Notes: a model not told the origin generated them from the sequence alone. 64,000 nt of DNA from Woronichinia naegeliana WA131 (GCA_025370055.1 CP073041.1:7224272-7288271), one strand, 5' to 3'; positions 39,827-50,121 are shown, counted from the first letter of the stretch. Numbers and translations are program-made.

Positions 39827-39946
39827 ATTTTAAGCACTATTACGGGCTGTCTTTTGACATTAAGACTGGAATTATGAGACAGTCTGGTGAAAATTAGCTG
39901 TTCACCTCAATGGACAGCTTTGTTTAGTATGCTTATCTAGCCTAAA

Positions 39947-40057
39947 ATGTTGAACAAAACAATCAGTCAGAAACAATTATTTTGGACTTTGTTACTATTA
40001 ACTTTGATTGTCTGTGTTTATTTGAGCGGTTTAGTTCGTGCTACTGCGTTAAGTTAA
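39947..40057 (+). CDS. Possible 36-residue membrane peptide
   Basis: A short frame, starting MLNKTISQKQLFWTLL and with one hydrophobic helix (LLLLTLIVCVYLSGLV), lies in the otherwise gene-free 333 bp (39827-40159) between hupE and the oxidase cluster. There is no strong ribosome site, so it may be chance. Small single-helix subunits are common in oxidase complexes, which is why it is listed. Nothing else was recognised in this stretch. Confidence 0.3.
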   Translation: MLNKTISQKQLFWTLLLLTLIVCVYLSGLVRATALS

Positions 40058-40159
40058 TGAAGATTCAATCCTTTTGCAAATCTCACCACAGTTCCCTGGA
40101 TGCTTGACTGTCTAACAGAGGCTGCCCCATAACCAGTAGTTTCAAGAATCAAAACCACC

Positions 40160-40663
40160 ATGTTTGAGAATCTTCTTCCGCCCCTGAATGACCATAATTT
40201 ACCCTATCCCGATACGATTCATCCGATTGTGGTACATTTTGTGATCGCAATGGTTTTATTTGCCGTTTTATGTGATGCGATCGCCTATTTCAGCCGTAAT
40301 CATCGTTTATACGAAGTAAGCTGGTGGAATTATTTTTTTGCCACTATTTCTATTTTTATCGCCATTATTTTTGGGCAAGTGGAAGCAGGATTAGCCAGTC
40401 CCTATGCTGATGTGGAAAAGACGTTGAATCTGCATTCCCTGATTGGTTGGTCATTATCGGGGGTTTTAGCGGCCATTACAGGTTGGCGTTATGTGATCCG
40501 TGTCCGTAATCCCAAAGAGCTACCCGTGTCATTCCTTGGGGTGGGATTTTTTTTAACAGGATTGGTTATTCTTCAAGTGTATCTGGGAGATTTACTGGTT
40601 TGGGTCTATGGCTTACATACCGTTCCGGTGGTAGAAGCCATTAAAGAAGGGGGTTTGCTGTGA
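40160..40663 (+). CDS. DUF2231 membrane protein, first of pair
   Basis: A 167-residue protein with four membrane helices. It matches DUF2231: IHPIVVHFVIAMVLFAVL at the start with two helix-borne histidines, then LNLHSLIGWSLSG with another. The histidine pattern would allow heme binding, but that is inference. It is the first gene of a tight run DUF2231-DUF2231-ctaC-ctaD-ctaE-GMC, and its TGA stop overlaps the GTG start of the second DUF2231 gene by 4 bp. Confidence 0.82.
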   Translation: MFENLLPPLNDHNLPYPDTIHPIVVHFVIAMVLFAVLCDAIAYFSRNHRLYEVSWWNYFFATISIFIAIIFGQVEAGLASPYADVEKTLNLHSLIGWSLSGVLAAITGWRYVIRVRNPKELPVSFLGVGFFLTGLVILQVYLGDLLVWVYGLHTVPVVEAIKEGGLL

Positions 40664-41265
40664 GTCCTGATTTGATTGAACAGTTGTCTGGCCAACTTGG
40701 CCCCAATGGTTTACCCTATGTTGTCCCGATTCATCCCAACTTAGTTCATCTCACCCTGGGTTTATTTATTGTCGCGATCGCGTTTGACATTGTGGGAGTC
40801 TTTTTTCCGTTAGAAAAACCTGTGTTCAAATTTTTGGCCATTCCTGCCACGCGGTCAAACTTTTTTGATGTGGGTTGGTACAATATGCTGGCTTCTGCCG
40901 TGATTACTTTTTTTACGGTAGGCTTCGGGTTTTATGAAATTTTGTTAGCCTCTCCCGATAGCAATGTGAAAAGTGCCTGGGGTCTAGAGGCAATGGAAAC
41001 GATGATCTGGCATGGCGTGGGGGGTGTTCTACTCCTGGCACTGATTGTGGGAATGACTATCTGGCGGGGATTTCAACGGTTTCTCTGGCGCAAAGATATG
41101 GCCCGACAAGTCGATTGGGGCTATCTAGCGGCAGGATTGGGCATTTTTGCCATCATGTTTGTGCATGGAACTTTAGGGGCGCAACTCGCTTCGGAATTTG
41201 GGGTTCACATCACCGCCGATCGCCTCTTGAGAATGGGCAAAGATCTGAACGCCTTGAAGCAATAG
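40660..41265 (+). CDS. DUF2231 membrane protein, second of pair
   Basis: A 201-residue protein starting with GTG that overlaps the previous stop. Four helices are seen. Histidines recur at matching places: IHPNLVHLTLGLFIV near residue 25 and METMIWHGVGGVLLL near 112. Like its partner it belongs to DUF2231. The pair, fixed at the head of the oxidase operon, may form a membrane module feeding electrons to it; function unknown. ctaC starts 8 bp downstream. Confidence 0.8.
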   Translation: MSPDLIEQLSGQLGPNGLPYVVPIHPNLVHLTLGLFIVAIAFDIVGVFFPLEKPVFKFLAIPATRSNFFDVGWYNMLASAVITFFTVGFGFYEILLASPDSNVKSAWGLEAMETMIWHGVGGVLLLALIVGMTIWRGFQRFLWRKDMARQVDWGYLAAGLGIFAIMFVHGTLGAQLASEFGVHITADRLLRMGKDLNALKQ

Positions 41266-41273
41266 GAGACTTT

Positions 41274-42146
41274 ATGAAAATTCGGACAATTTTAATTTTA
41301 GTGACAGTTGCGATCGTGATCGCCCTGGTGAGTTTGTGGATGGGACAGGTTGCCTATAGTTGGTTCCCTCCCCAAGCCTCGGCTGAATCGGTCTTGATCG
41401 ATAATTTATTTAGCTTTTTGACCGCCTTAGGAACCTTTATCTTTCTAGGGGTCATTGGAACCTTAAGTTATTCGGTGTTATTTCAACGTGCTGATAAATA
41501 CGATGAAAGTGATGGCCCGCCCATTGAGGGCAATGTCAAATTAGAAATTATCTGGACAGCTATTCCCTTTGCCTTAGTGATTTGGATTGCGGTTTACAGT
41601 TACCAAATTTATGATCAAATGTCGGTTTTAGGCCCGATGGAACACGTCCACATGATGGCTTCTGCCCAAGCCGCACCGCTCGAAAATGACGAAACGACTG
41701 AAAACATCGAAGTTTTTTCCCGTCAGTGGTCTTGGGAATTTCGTTACGGTGATGTGACGAGTACGGAACTCCATTTACCCAATAATCAACGGATCAAACT
41801 GGCTTTACACTCGTCGGATGTCATTCATGGCTTTTTTATCCCCGCTTTTCGTCTCAAACAAGACATTATTCCTGGTCAAGTGATTGATTTTGAATTTACC
41901 CCCATTCGGGAAGGAAAATATCGTCTTAGGGATTCCCAATATAGTGGGACTTATTTTGCCGCCATGCAAACCGATGTGGTCGTTGAATCTCCCGAAGCCT
42001 ATCAAAAATGGTTAAAAGATTCAGAAAGCCAAAAGCCAACTACGGCCTATAATCGTGCCTTTACTGAATATTCCCAACGAAAAGGCGATCGCTGGAAAAT
42101 TGTTGAGCCAGCCTCTCCCCCAGTGGTTAATTATTCAAATTCTTAA
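41274..42146 (+). CDS. ctaC: Alternative terminal oxidase subunit II (CuA-less, ARTO type)
   Basis: A 290-residue heme-copper oxidase subunit II with two membrane helices and a periplasmic cupredoxin domain. The start is ATG 41274, preceded by GGAG; a longer frame upstream overlaps the previous gene and is an artefact. In the cupredoxin part DVIHGFFIPAFRLKQD keeps the first His, but the CuA loop reads RDSQYSGTYFAAM (about 219-231), lacking the two cysteines, the second His and nearby ligands of CuA. Such subunits mark the cyanobacterial ARTO branch, thought to take electrons from quinol or another donor rather than cytochrome c. Confidence 0.9.
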   Translation: MKIRTILILVTVAIVIALVSLWMGQVAYSWFPPQASAESVLIDNLFSFLTALGTFIFLGVIGTLSYSVLFQRADKYDESDGPPIEGNVKLEIIWTAIPFALVIWIAVYSYQIYDQMSVLGPMEHVHMMASAQAAPLENDETTENIEVFSRQWSWEFRYGDVTSTELHLPNNQRIKLALHSSDVIHGFFIPAFRLKQDIIPGQVIDFEFTPIREGKYRLRDSQYSGTYFAAMQTDVVVESPEAYQKWLKDSESQKPTTAYNRAFTEYSQRKGDRWKIVEPASPPVVNYSNS

Positions 42147-42158
42147 ATAGAGTAACCC

Positions 42159-43841
42159 ATGACCAATATTTCTGTTGATTCCCTTGATTTTGCCAAACCG
42201 CCTGATTCTAACCCACCCGAAAACTGGCGACGTTTTTTCGGTTTCAGTACCGATCATAAAGTGATTGGCATTCAATATATTGTTACTTCCTTCTTTTTCT
42301 TTTTAGTTGGCGGTGTATTGGCCATGATTATCAGGGGAGAATTATTGACCCCTGAAGCGGATCTAGTTGATCGCGCTGTGTATAACGCCATGTTCACCAT
42401 GCACGGCACAATTATGCTGTTTTTGTGGACATTTCCCGTTCTTTTAGGGTTATCCAATTACCTTGTCCCCCTAATGATCGGTGCCAGGGATATGGCGTTT
42501 CCCCGTTTGAATGCCGTTGCCTTTTGGATGGTTCCCCTGTTTGGCATTATCCTGATGGCTAGTTTTTTCATTCCGGGTGGGCCTTCTCAATCAGGTTGGT
42601 GGGCCTATCCCCCCGTCAGTCTGCAAAATCCAACGGGAAATCTGATTAACGGACAATTTCTTTGGCTCTTAGCCGTTGCCATTTCGGGTGTGGCTTCCAT
42701 TATGGGAGCGGTGAATTTTGTGACTACCATTGCTCGAATGCGTGCGCCAGGAATGACTTGGTTTCGGATGCCCGCCTTTGTCTGGACAGTGTTAGCGGCA
42801 CAAATTATTCAACTCTTTGGTTTGCCTGCACTGACGGCGGGGGCGGTAATGTTGCTATCGGACCTGACCTTTGGGACAAGCTTTTTTGATCCAGCAAAGG
42901 GCGGCGATCCCGTTCTTTTTCAACACTTTTTCTGGTTCTATTCCCATCCTGCGGTTTATGTCATTATCTTACCCATTTTTGGAATTTTCTCGGAACTTTT
43001 TCCTGTTTATGCCCGAAAACCCCTATTTGGCTACAAAGTGGTCGCGGTTTCTTCTTTGATCATCACAGGTTTAAGCGCGATCGTTTGGGTACATCATATG
43101 TTTGCCAGTGGTACACCGAGTTGGATGCGGATGCTCTTTATGGCGACGACGATGCTGATCTCAGTTCCCACAGGTATTAAGGTTTTTGCCTGGGTCGCAA
43201 CGGTTTGGGGCGGCAAAATACGGTTAACGACTGCCATGCTGTTTGCCCTGGGCGGTTTAACGATGTTCGTTTTTGCAGGAATTACGGGGATTATGCTTGC
43301 CTCTGTTCCTGTGGATATTCATGTTAACAATACCTATTTTGTAGTTGGGCATTTTCACTATGTAATCTATGGTGCGGCGGTGATGGGAATTTACGCGGCC
43401 CTCTATCACTGGTTTCCTAAAATGACAGGACGGATGTATTCTGAAGGCTTGGGAAAACTCCATTTTGCCCTGACTTTTTTGGGAACTAATCTCTGCTTTT
43501 TTCCCATGCACCCCTTGGGTTTACAGGGAATGCCCCGTCGTGTAGCTTCCTATGATCCTGAGTTTGCTTTTTGGAATGTGCTGGCGAGTTTGGGAGGATT
43601 TTTGTTGGGTGTATCAACGATTCCTTTTATTCTGAATATGGTGAGTTCCTGGGTGCAGGGCGAAAAAGCTCCGAAAAATCCCTGGCGAGCGATCGGTTTG
43701 GAATGGCTGGTTTCTTCTCCTCCCTCCCAGGAAAATTTTGAAGAATTGCCGATAGTGATTTCTGAACCCTACGGTTACGGTAAAGATGAACCCTTAGTGT
43801 CTAATCCTGATAAATTGGAGGTCGTCCATGCAACCCCTTGA
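42159..43841 (+). CDS. ctaD: Alternative terminal oxidase subunit I
   Basis: A 560-residue heme-copper oxidase subunit I with twelve membrane helices. Heme and CuB ligands are present: TMHGTIMLF, FWFYSHPAVYVIILP, IVWVHHMFASG and VVGHFHYVIYG. The YSHPAV motif replaces the helix-VI glutamate of A1 enzymes, placing it with A2-type oxidases. It reduces oxygen to water and pumps protons. It overlaps ctaE by 14 bp and follows ctaC by 12 bp. Confidence 0.95.
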   Translation: MTNISVDSLDFAKPPDSNPPENWRRFFGFSTDHKVIGIQYIVTSFFFFLVGGVLAMIIRGELLTPEADLVDRAVYNAMFTMHGTIMLFLWTFPVLLGLSNYLVPLMIGARDMAFPRLNAVAFWMVPLFGIILMASFFIPGGPSQSGWWAYPPVSLQNPTGNLINGQFLWLLAVAISGVASIMGAVNFVTTIARMRAPGMTWFRMPAFVWTVLAAQIIQLFGLPALTAGAVMLLSDLTFGTSFFDPAKGGDPVLFQHFFWFYSHPAVYVIILPIFGIFSELFPVYARKPLFGYKVVAVSSLIITGLSAIVWVHHMFASGTPSWMRMLFMATTMLISVPTGIKVFAWVATVWGGKIRLTTAMLFALGGLTMFVFAGITGIMLASVPVDIHVNNTYFVVGHFHYVIYGAAVMGIYAALYHWFPKMTGRMYSEGLGKLHFALTFLGTNLCFFPMHPLGLQGMPRRVASYDPEFAFWNVLASLGGFLLGVSTIPFILNMVSSWVQGEKAPKNPWRAIGLEWLVSSPPSQENFEELPIVISEPYGYGKDEPLVSNPDKLEVVHATP

Positions 43842-44445
43842 TGCTTCTATTGATACGCTTGATACTTCTTTGATCGTTACTGAAAAATCCGATCACCACG
43901 AAGAACACGACCATCGAATGTTTGGGTTTGTGATATTTTTACTGTCTGAAAGTGTTATTTTCTTTAGCTTTTTTGCGGGCTATATTGTTTACAAAACGAC
44001 TGCTCTCGATTGGTTGCCGACAGGAGTAACGGGATTAGAAATTAAAGAGCCTGCCATTAATACGGTCGTCTTAGTTTCCAGTAGTTTTGTCATTTATATT
44101 GCCGAAAAATTTCTCCATAAAAATAATCTTTGGGGCTTTCGTGCCTTCTGGTTAATGACGATTGCGATGGGGAGTTATTTTCTCTACGGTCAAGCGGTGG
44201 AATGGAGTGGATTGTCCTTTGGATTTGGGGATGGGCTGTTTGGCGGAACCTTTTATTTATTAACAGGTTTTCATGGACTGCACGTTTTAACAGGCGTATT
44301 GTTGCAATTAATTATGTTAGGGCGATCGTTTCTTCCGAATAATTATGCCAAAGGTGAATTTGGAGTTCAATCAACTTCTTTGTTTTGGCATTTTGTGGAT
44401 GTGATTTGGATTATTTTATTTACTTTAATTTACGTTTGGCAGTAA
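43828..44445 (+). CDS. ctaE: Alternative terminal oxidase subunit III
   Basis: A 205-residue subunit III with five membrane helices: RMFGFVIFLLSESVIFFSFFAGYIVYKT, then the conserved GTFYLLTGFHGLHVLTGVLLQLIMLG. The ATG lies inside the end of ctaD, preceded by GGAG. It completes the oxidase. The GMC oxidoreductase follows 9 bp later, so all six genes are one transcript. Confidence 0.94.
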   Translation: MQPLDASIDTLDTSLIVTEKSDHHEEHDHRMFGFVIFLLSESVIFFSFFAGYIVYKTTALDWLPTGVTGLEIKEPAINTVVLVSSSFVIYIAEKFLHKNNLWGFRAFWLMTIAMGSYFLYGQAVEWSGLSFGFGDGLFGGTFYLLTGFHGLHVLTGVLLQLIMLGRSFLPNNYAKGEFGVQSTSLFWHFVDVIWIILFTLIYVWQ

Positions 44446-44454
44446 GGAAAAACC

Positions 44455-45966
44455 ATGATTATTGATGACCAATATTACGATGTGATTATTGTTGGTACGG
44501 GGGCAGGGGGAGGCACTCTAGCCTATAAACTGGCCGCAACGGGAAAAAAAATTCTCATTCTCGAACGGGGTGGTTTTATGCCCCTAGAAGAACAAAACCG
44601 CAGTAATATCGATATTTTTAAGCGAGAACGCTATCACGCTCCTGAACAGTGGTACGACAACGCAGGAGAGCCGTTTTATCCCCAAATGAATTACGCGATC
44701 GGTGGGAATACGAAAATCTATGGCGCGTCCCTGCTCAGGTTCAGAGAAAAGGATTTTGAAGCGGTAGAGCATAAAACAGGTATTTCCCCCGAATGGTGTC
44801 TGAAATACTCAGATTTTGAACCCTATTACACCGAAGCCGAAGCTCTCTACAAAGTGCATGGAGAAGCGAAGGGAGATCCCACTGAACCTATCCATAGTGT
44901 CGATTATCCCTATCCCGCCGTCAATCAAGAATCCCCTGTTCAAGAAATTTATGACGCGATCGCCCAACAAGGCTTACATCCATCGGCAATTCCGTTAGGA
45001 TTGACTCGTCAAGACGATGATCCGACCAATGATTCGGAAGTCAGTGGCATTAATCTTGCTTTGAAATACGAGAATGTAACTTTAAAAACCCAGGCAAAAG
45101 TGATCGGTTTACATACCAATCCATCGGGAAAAGCGGTTAAAGGTGTAGAAGCAGAAATTGACGGACAATCCTACTTATTTTTAGGGAATATTATCGTCTT
45201 AGCTTGTGGTGCAGTTAATTCAGCCGCTTTACTCCTCAAATCTGCTAACGATACCCATCCGACGGGATTAGCCAACAGTTCCGACCAAGTGGGACGTAAT
45301 TTGATGAAAAGTTTGATGTCCTCAATTGTGCAACTGAGTACCAAACCAAATTCAGGGTCTTTTCAAAAAACCATTTGTGTCAATGATTTCTATTGGGGGG
45401 ACGAGGATTTTCCCTATCCAATGGGTCATATCCAAAATTCAGGCGGCTTGCTCACGGATATTATTTTCGCGGAATCTCCCCCTGGCTTTTCCGTTGTTGC
45501 CCGATTAATGCCTGGATTTGGCTTGAAGCAGTTAGCAACCCATTCCATCGGCTGGTGGGCGCAAACGGAGGATTTGCCCGATCGCGATAATCGAGTGCAG
45601 GTCGAGAAGAACAAAATTCAGATCAATTACACCGCCAATAATACCGAAGCCCACGATCGCTTAATTTATCGTTGGTTGAATGTGTTAAAAAGTATCGAAA
45701 AGAATTTAGATGATTTCCATCGGGGCATTATGCACCCACGCGGAGAAGTTCCTTTGTCGGTAATGGCGAATCAATGCGGAACCTGTCGTTTTGGTCATGA
45801 TCCTCAAACATCGGTTTTAGACCGTGATTGTCGCGCCCATGATCTGGATAATCTCTATGTGGTGGATGGTAGTTTTTTCCCTTCTAATGCGGCGGTGAGT
45901 CCAGCTTTAACGATTATTGCTAATGCTCTGCGAGTCGGCGATCGCTTAATTGAGCGATTGAAATAG
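44455..45966 (+). CDS. GMC-family FAD oxidoreductase
   Basis: A 503-residue flavoprotein of the glucose-methanol-choline family. It has the FAD-binding VIIVGTGAGGGTLAYKLA and ERGG at the N-terminus, the NYAIGGNTKIYGAS loop, and the C-terminal CGTCRFGHDPQTSVLD and VDGSFFPSNAAVSPALTI with catalytic His/Asn positions. No signal peptide is visible. Its position 9 bp after ctaE suggests it passes electrons from an alcohol or sugar substrate toward quinone or the oxidase; substrate unknown. The stop is 18 bp before the first IS of the graveyard, so the insertion narrowly missed it. Confidence 0.88.
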   Translation: MIIDDQYYDVIIVGTGAGGGTLAYKLAATGKKILILERGGFMPLEEQNRSNIDIFKRERYHAPEQWYDNAGEPFYPQMNYAIGGNTKIYGASLLRFREKDFEAVEHKTGISPEWCLKYSDFEPYYTEAEALYKVHGEAKGDPTEPIHSVDYPYPAVNQESPVQEIYDAIAQQGLHPSAIPLGLTRQDDDPTNDSEVSGINLALKYENVTLKTQAKVIGLHTNPSGKAVKGVEAEIDGQSYLFLGNIIVLACGAVNSAALLLKSANDTHPTGLANSSDQVGRNLMKSLMSSIVQLSTKPNSGSFQKTICVNDFYWGDEDFPYPMGHIQNSGGLLTDIIFAESPPGFSVVARLMPGFGLKQLATHSIGWWAQTEDLPDRDNRVQVEKNKIQINYTANNTEAHDRLIYRWLNVLKSIEKNLDDFHRGIMHPRGEVPLSVMANQCGTCRFGHDPQTSVLDRDCRAHDLDNLYVVDGSFFPSNAAVSPALTIIANALRVGDRLIERLK

Positions 45967-46492
45967 GCTGATCATCGTTAATTAGGGCTTGCTGAAAAAA
46001 GCTGAAACCTTTACGGAGAAAAATAGTAGGCGAATTAAGAACCGCTAGAATGCACGAAAATAGGGTAGAATGCCTCAAAACCATTGCATTAAGAAGAGAG
46101 AAAGCAGATGTACCGAAAGCAACAGTACTCAATTGAAACACCAGAAAACTTGAAAAATCTGTTCGGCGGGCAGTTAGACGAAGAAAATCGTTGGATAGAA
46201 ATGTCAAAAATGATTCCCTGGGAAGAATATGAGGAAGAATATGCAAAAAACTTCACAGAAAAAAAAGGAGCCCCAGCCAAATCATTTAGAATGGCATTAG
46301 GAGCATTAATTATCAAAGAAATTTCAGGAAAAAGTGACAGAGAAACAGTAGAACAAATAAAAGAGAACCCTTATTTACAGTACTTTATAGGAATGGAAAG
46401 CTATAGTAGCAAAGAAGCATTTAATGCGTCAATGATGGTTCATTTTCGTAAAAAAATAGGAATGGAATTAATAAATAAATAAAATTAATAAA

Positions 46493-48219
46493 CTGGACAG
46501 TGGGAAGTTCTCGAGCAGGGTAAGTGAGAAAAGAAAATCGGACATGCGATACCCAAGAGTGCCGTTATGTCCGAAACTGGCTGATATAGAAAATCGATAG
46601 CCAGTGCTATCTATCAATTATGCAACTATGTCAGCGACTAGAGCAAATCCTAGAGAATCTCCGTCCCGCCTTTAGCCGAGAAGCAACGTACCAATGGTTT
46701 ATCCTATTAGCCTGGGGAGTAGTGCTCAACAGCCAACCGAGCGCAATAACAAGCTATGTCAATGCCTTAGCAGCAATTCCAAATTCAAAACTTGATAGCT
46801 CTGAAAACCTTACACCAAGAGGACTTTACAATTCTTGACAATTTGGTGAATCGCTGAAACGACGCAAAATCGTTCTGAATTTATTTTTGCTGATGCCTTA
46901 GGGTTAACAGAGAGCTACTACCATCAGGCACTACATTGGTTTGAATCCAAGGCATTTAACGTCAAAGGACTGACCTTGGGATGGTCGAAGTGGGTAAGTC
47001 AGCATGAAAATCTATATCGAATCAAGGAAAAACGAGTGTATGTGGGGGATGGAATCAAAGTGGGGAAAGAAGGGCGCAAGATGCCAGGGGTAAAACGACT
47101 ACACCAAGAATCCGGAAATGTGGCGAAGCCAGAATGGATAAGGGGGCATTACTTCAATGCCTTGAGTGTTTTGGTGGGAGCAGGAAAAGCCTGCTTTGCC
47201 TTGCCCTTAGTGTTGCGGCTAGACGATGGCATCAAGTCCAAAGCAACGGCAAAGGAAGGGAAAAAAGGCAGCAAAAAAGAGAAGACTACTCTAGTCACGA
47301 AAATGGGGGAGCTTTGCACTACCTACGCAGAGGCGGGAAGCTATGTGATTTTGGATGCTTACTTCGCTTGTGGAGCAGTGCTCAAAAGTTTTCGCCAAAA
47401 TGCCTTGCATCTCATCACCCGAGTGCGTTGCTCTACAGTGGCATATGCTCCCTTTTCTTCCGTTCCGACCTTGAGGGGGAAAGGACGACCACGGCTTTGG
47501 GGGAGTTCAATAAAACTAGAAAGCCTGTTTGCTCTTGTGGAGGATTTTCCCACCGCTAAAGTCTGGCTCTATGGTCAACAAGTCTCCGTTTCTTATCAGT
47601 GCTTTGAGTTCCACTGGGATAGTCCCCATCAGCTCGTTAAGTTTGTCCTCACCCAATTGCCCAACGGACAAAGACTGATTCTGCTTTCTACTGACCTCTG
47701 TTTGACTGGACCTGAGATTATTGCCGCTTACGGTCTCCGATTTAAGATTGAAGTCACTTTTCGTCAATTAATCCATCTTTTGGGCGGCTTTGCCTATCGT
47801 TTTTGGCTTAAGGCTCTTCCTACTTTACCGACCTGGCCTAGCAATCTTATCCTCCCTGACTATCCCCAAACTGTTCAGACTCAGATTTTAAACAAAGTAG
47901 AAGCCTTTGAGCGTTTTGTTAATCTTCATGTCATTGTTCTCGGCTTACTTCAAATTCTTTCCTTAGAGTTACCCCAGGGGATTTGGGCTAATTTCCCTCG
48001 CTGGTTTCGGACTCTACCCTCCCATGGCTATCCTAGTGAACGCATTGCTCAACTAGCCATCCAACATCAAGCCCCAATGATTTTTCCTCAAAGTCCACCT
48101 AGTCTGCTTTTGCCTAAATTCCTTGCCGCTAAACTTGACCCTTTTCCAAGTCCTGATAGACTTACTTTGGCCGCATAGTCATTACCTTCTCTGCCATCCA
48201 TAAACTTCCCACTGTCCAG
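46493..48219 (+). mobile_element. Insertion sequence of unassigned DDE family
   Basis: A 1727-bp element with 17-bp perfect terminal inverted repeats CTGGACAGTGGGAAGTT and an 8-bp target duplication TTAATAAA (46485-46492 and 48220-48227). It interrupts the IS5-type transposase gene. The transposase is frame-damaged. Confidence 0.85.
46620..48178 (+). pseudogene. DDE transposase, frame-damaged
   Basis: The frame begins at 46620 (MQLCQRLEQILENLRPAF), shifts near 46790-46860 through at least two frames with stops, and resumes as a long frame from about 46862 to 48178. That frame carries VYVGDGIKVGKEG, SYVILDAYFACGAVL (second Asp) and GLRFKIEVTFRQLIHLLGG (Glu). This is an IS4-like RNase H fold; I could not fix the family. 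It is probably inactive. Confidence 0.7.
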
Positions 48220-49070
48220 TTAATAAAGAAATAGAAAAAAAGCGACGGGTGTAGCGTCAGAAAAAAAAGAAAATGAAGGAAAGTTATTGTTAGATGCGAC
48301 TTGTACACCAGCAGATATAAAATATCCAACGGATATAGGAATATTGAATGATGCCAGAGAAAAAACAGAAAAAATAATAGATAAGCGATATGAAGAAATA
48401 AAAGAGAAAAGGAAAGCCGAGGACTTATAGGGAAGTGGCAAGAAAAGAGTACTTAGCCATAGCAAAAAAACGTCGTGTGTCAAAAAAAGAAAGAAGAAAA
48501 GGAACAAAAAAACAACTAGGATATATAAAAAGAAACTTGTCTCATATAGAAAAAATGATAGAAGAGGGAGCAAAGTTAGAAAAACTAACGAAAAAAGAGC
48601 AAGAAGAGCTTGTAACGATAGGAAAAGTGTATGAGCAACAGTTAGAAATGTATGAAAAAAAGACAAATAAAGTAGAAAACAGAATCGTGAGTGTAAGCCA
48701 ACCTCACGTGCGTCCAATAGTGCGTGGAAAAGCGGGAAAAGCAGTAGAGTTTGGAGCTAAAATATCGGCAAGTAATGTGAATGGCTTTGTCTTCTTAGAC
48801 AAATTAAGTTGGGATAATTACAACGAATCGGGAGATTTACAAGCGCGAATAGAAGAATATAAAAGGGAAACAGGATGTTATCCGGAATCGGTTCATGTGG
48901 ATAAAATCTATCGAACAAAAGCGAATCGAGCTTATTGTAAAGAAAGGGATATAAGAACAGGGTAATCGCATATTAGTAGAGTGGAATCAAAAAAGAAATC
49001 TAGCTTAAAAATAGACTATATCAAAAACTAAAAAGAGAAGAAAATCAACTTAAACTCTAAAAGATTAAGT

Positions 49071-49282
49071 AGGGTCTGCTGAAAAAGTCCACAAAACGAA
49101 CCTAGATGCCACAGGGCGCGAAAAATGGTGACTTCAGAGCTCAGTTTCCAGTTTTACCTCACATTTTTCCAGCAAAGTGCATGGATTTTGAGCCTCCAAA
49201 TGCCATAAACTTGCATCTGATCGTTTGTAAAATGCCTGAAAGTATTGTATAGCAAGGATTTCATCCTTATTCAGCAAGCCCC
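49071..49282 (+). mobile_element. 212-bp MITE 1 with IS5-type ends
   Basis: No coding capacity. It starts AGGGTCTGCTGAAAAAGTCC and ends TTATTCAGCAAGCCCC, sharing its ends with the IS5-type element of this window. The second copy, 57 bp away in opposite orientation, has the same length and clearly alignable sequence. Its outer flanks are AAGT (left) and AAAT (right). Confidence 0.85.
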
Positions 49283-49339
49283 AAATAGGAGGATTGGCAA
49301 AATATTGACACCAACAATTATGAATTAGCGAAATTACTT

Positions 49340-49551
49340 AGGGCTTGCTGAATAAGTATAGAACCCTTGCCAGATAATGCTTTCAAGCATTTTAAAAACG
49401 ATCAGGTGCAAGGTTATGGCCTTTGGAGGCTCAAAGCCCATGCACGTCGTTGGAAAACTGGGGGTTGAAATTGGAAACTGAGCTCTGAAGTCACCATTTT
49501 TCGCCTCCTGTGGCATCTAGGTTCGTTTTGTGGACTTTTTCAGCAAGCCCT
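49340..49551 (-). mobile_element. 212-bp MITE 2, inverted relative to MITE 1
   Basis: Its reverse complement starts AGGGCTTGCTGAAAAAGTCC and aligns along its full length with MITE 1, including the CACAAAACGAACCTAGATGC segment. Its ends are better conserved than those of copy 1. The flanks are ACTT (left) and ATTT (right), which pair with those of MITE 1 only if the intervening 57 bp has been inverted. Confidence 0.85.
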
Positions 49552-50121
49552 ATTTGAAGCTAAATATACTCATGAATATCACTCCCGTGAACTAGCTGCT
49601 AAAACCTGTAGAAGAAAATTGTTGTCCATCGCCGCCAAATAACGCTTCATCTTCAAGCTTTTTTGAGATGGCTCATGTTTAAGCAAATTAATACTTAAAC
49701 GACGGAGCAAGCCCAAATTATCAGCCGCATTACCTTGACGCACTCGACTCGCATCCTCATTAAAAGTGACATCTAAAACCCAATGCAGACTATTTTCAAT
49801 ACTCCAGTGAGAACGAATCACATGGCTATGACGTTCGGCATCCGTAGGAAGACTGCTAATATAATAGCGAAACGTCTCTGTTGTTTTATGACCGAATTGA
49901 GTTTTACTTTTAACCATCACAACAGTTGCTAAACCGACCCACTGATTTTGGCGATGCAATGCGGAAAGCTGATTGATTGACACTGTCCAGACTTGACGAG
50001 TTTCTAAACGGTAATGTCCTTTTTCTGTCTTCTCATGATAACTGTATTCAATTCCTTGCCAGTTCTGAGCGACCGCTTGTTTAAACCAATCCCTAACTTG
50101 TTTATTAAGTTTGCCCTGATT

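Noticed and set aside
41115-41273. Longer N-terminus for ctaC
   Set aside because: It overlaps the second DUF2231 gene in another frame; the ATG at 41274 has GGAG and begins at the usual membrane helix.
48435-48965. Stand-alone gene
   Set aside because: It is the middle piece of the interrupted IS5-type transposase, bounded by a 4-bp deletion and the ISAs1 insertion.
49071-49551. Regulatory hairpin or small RNA pair
   Set aside because: The two inverted 212-bp units have IS5-type ends and explain each other as MITE copies.
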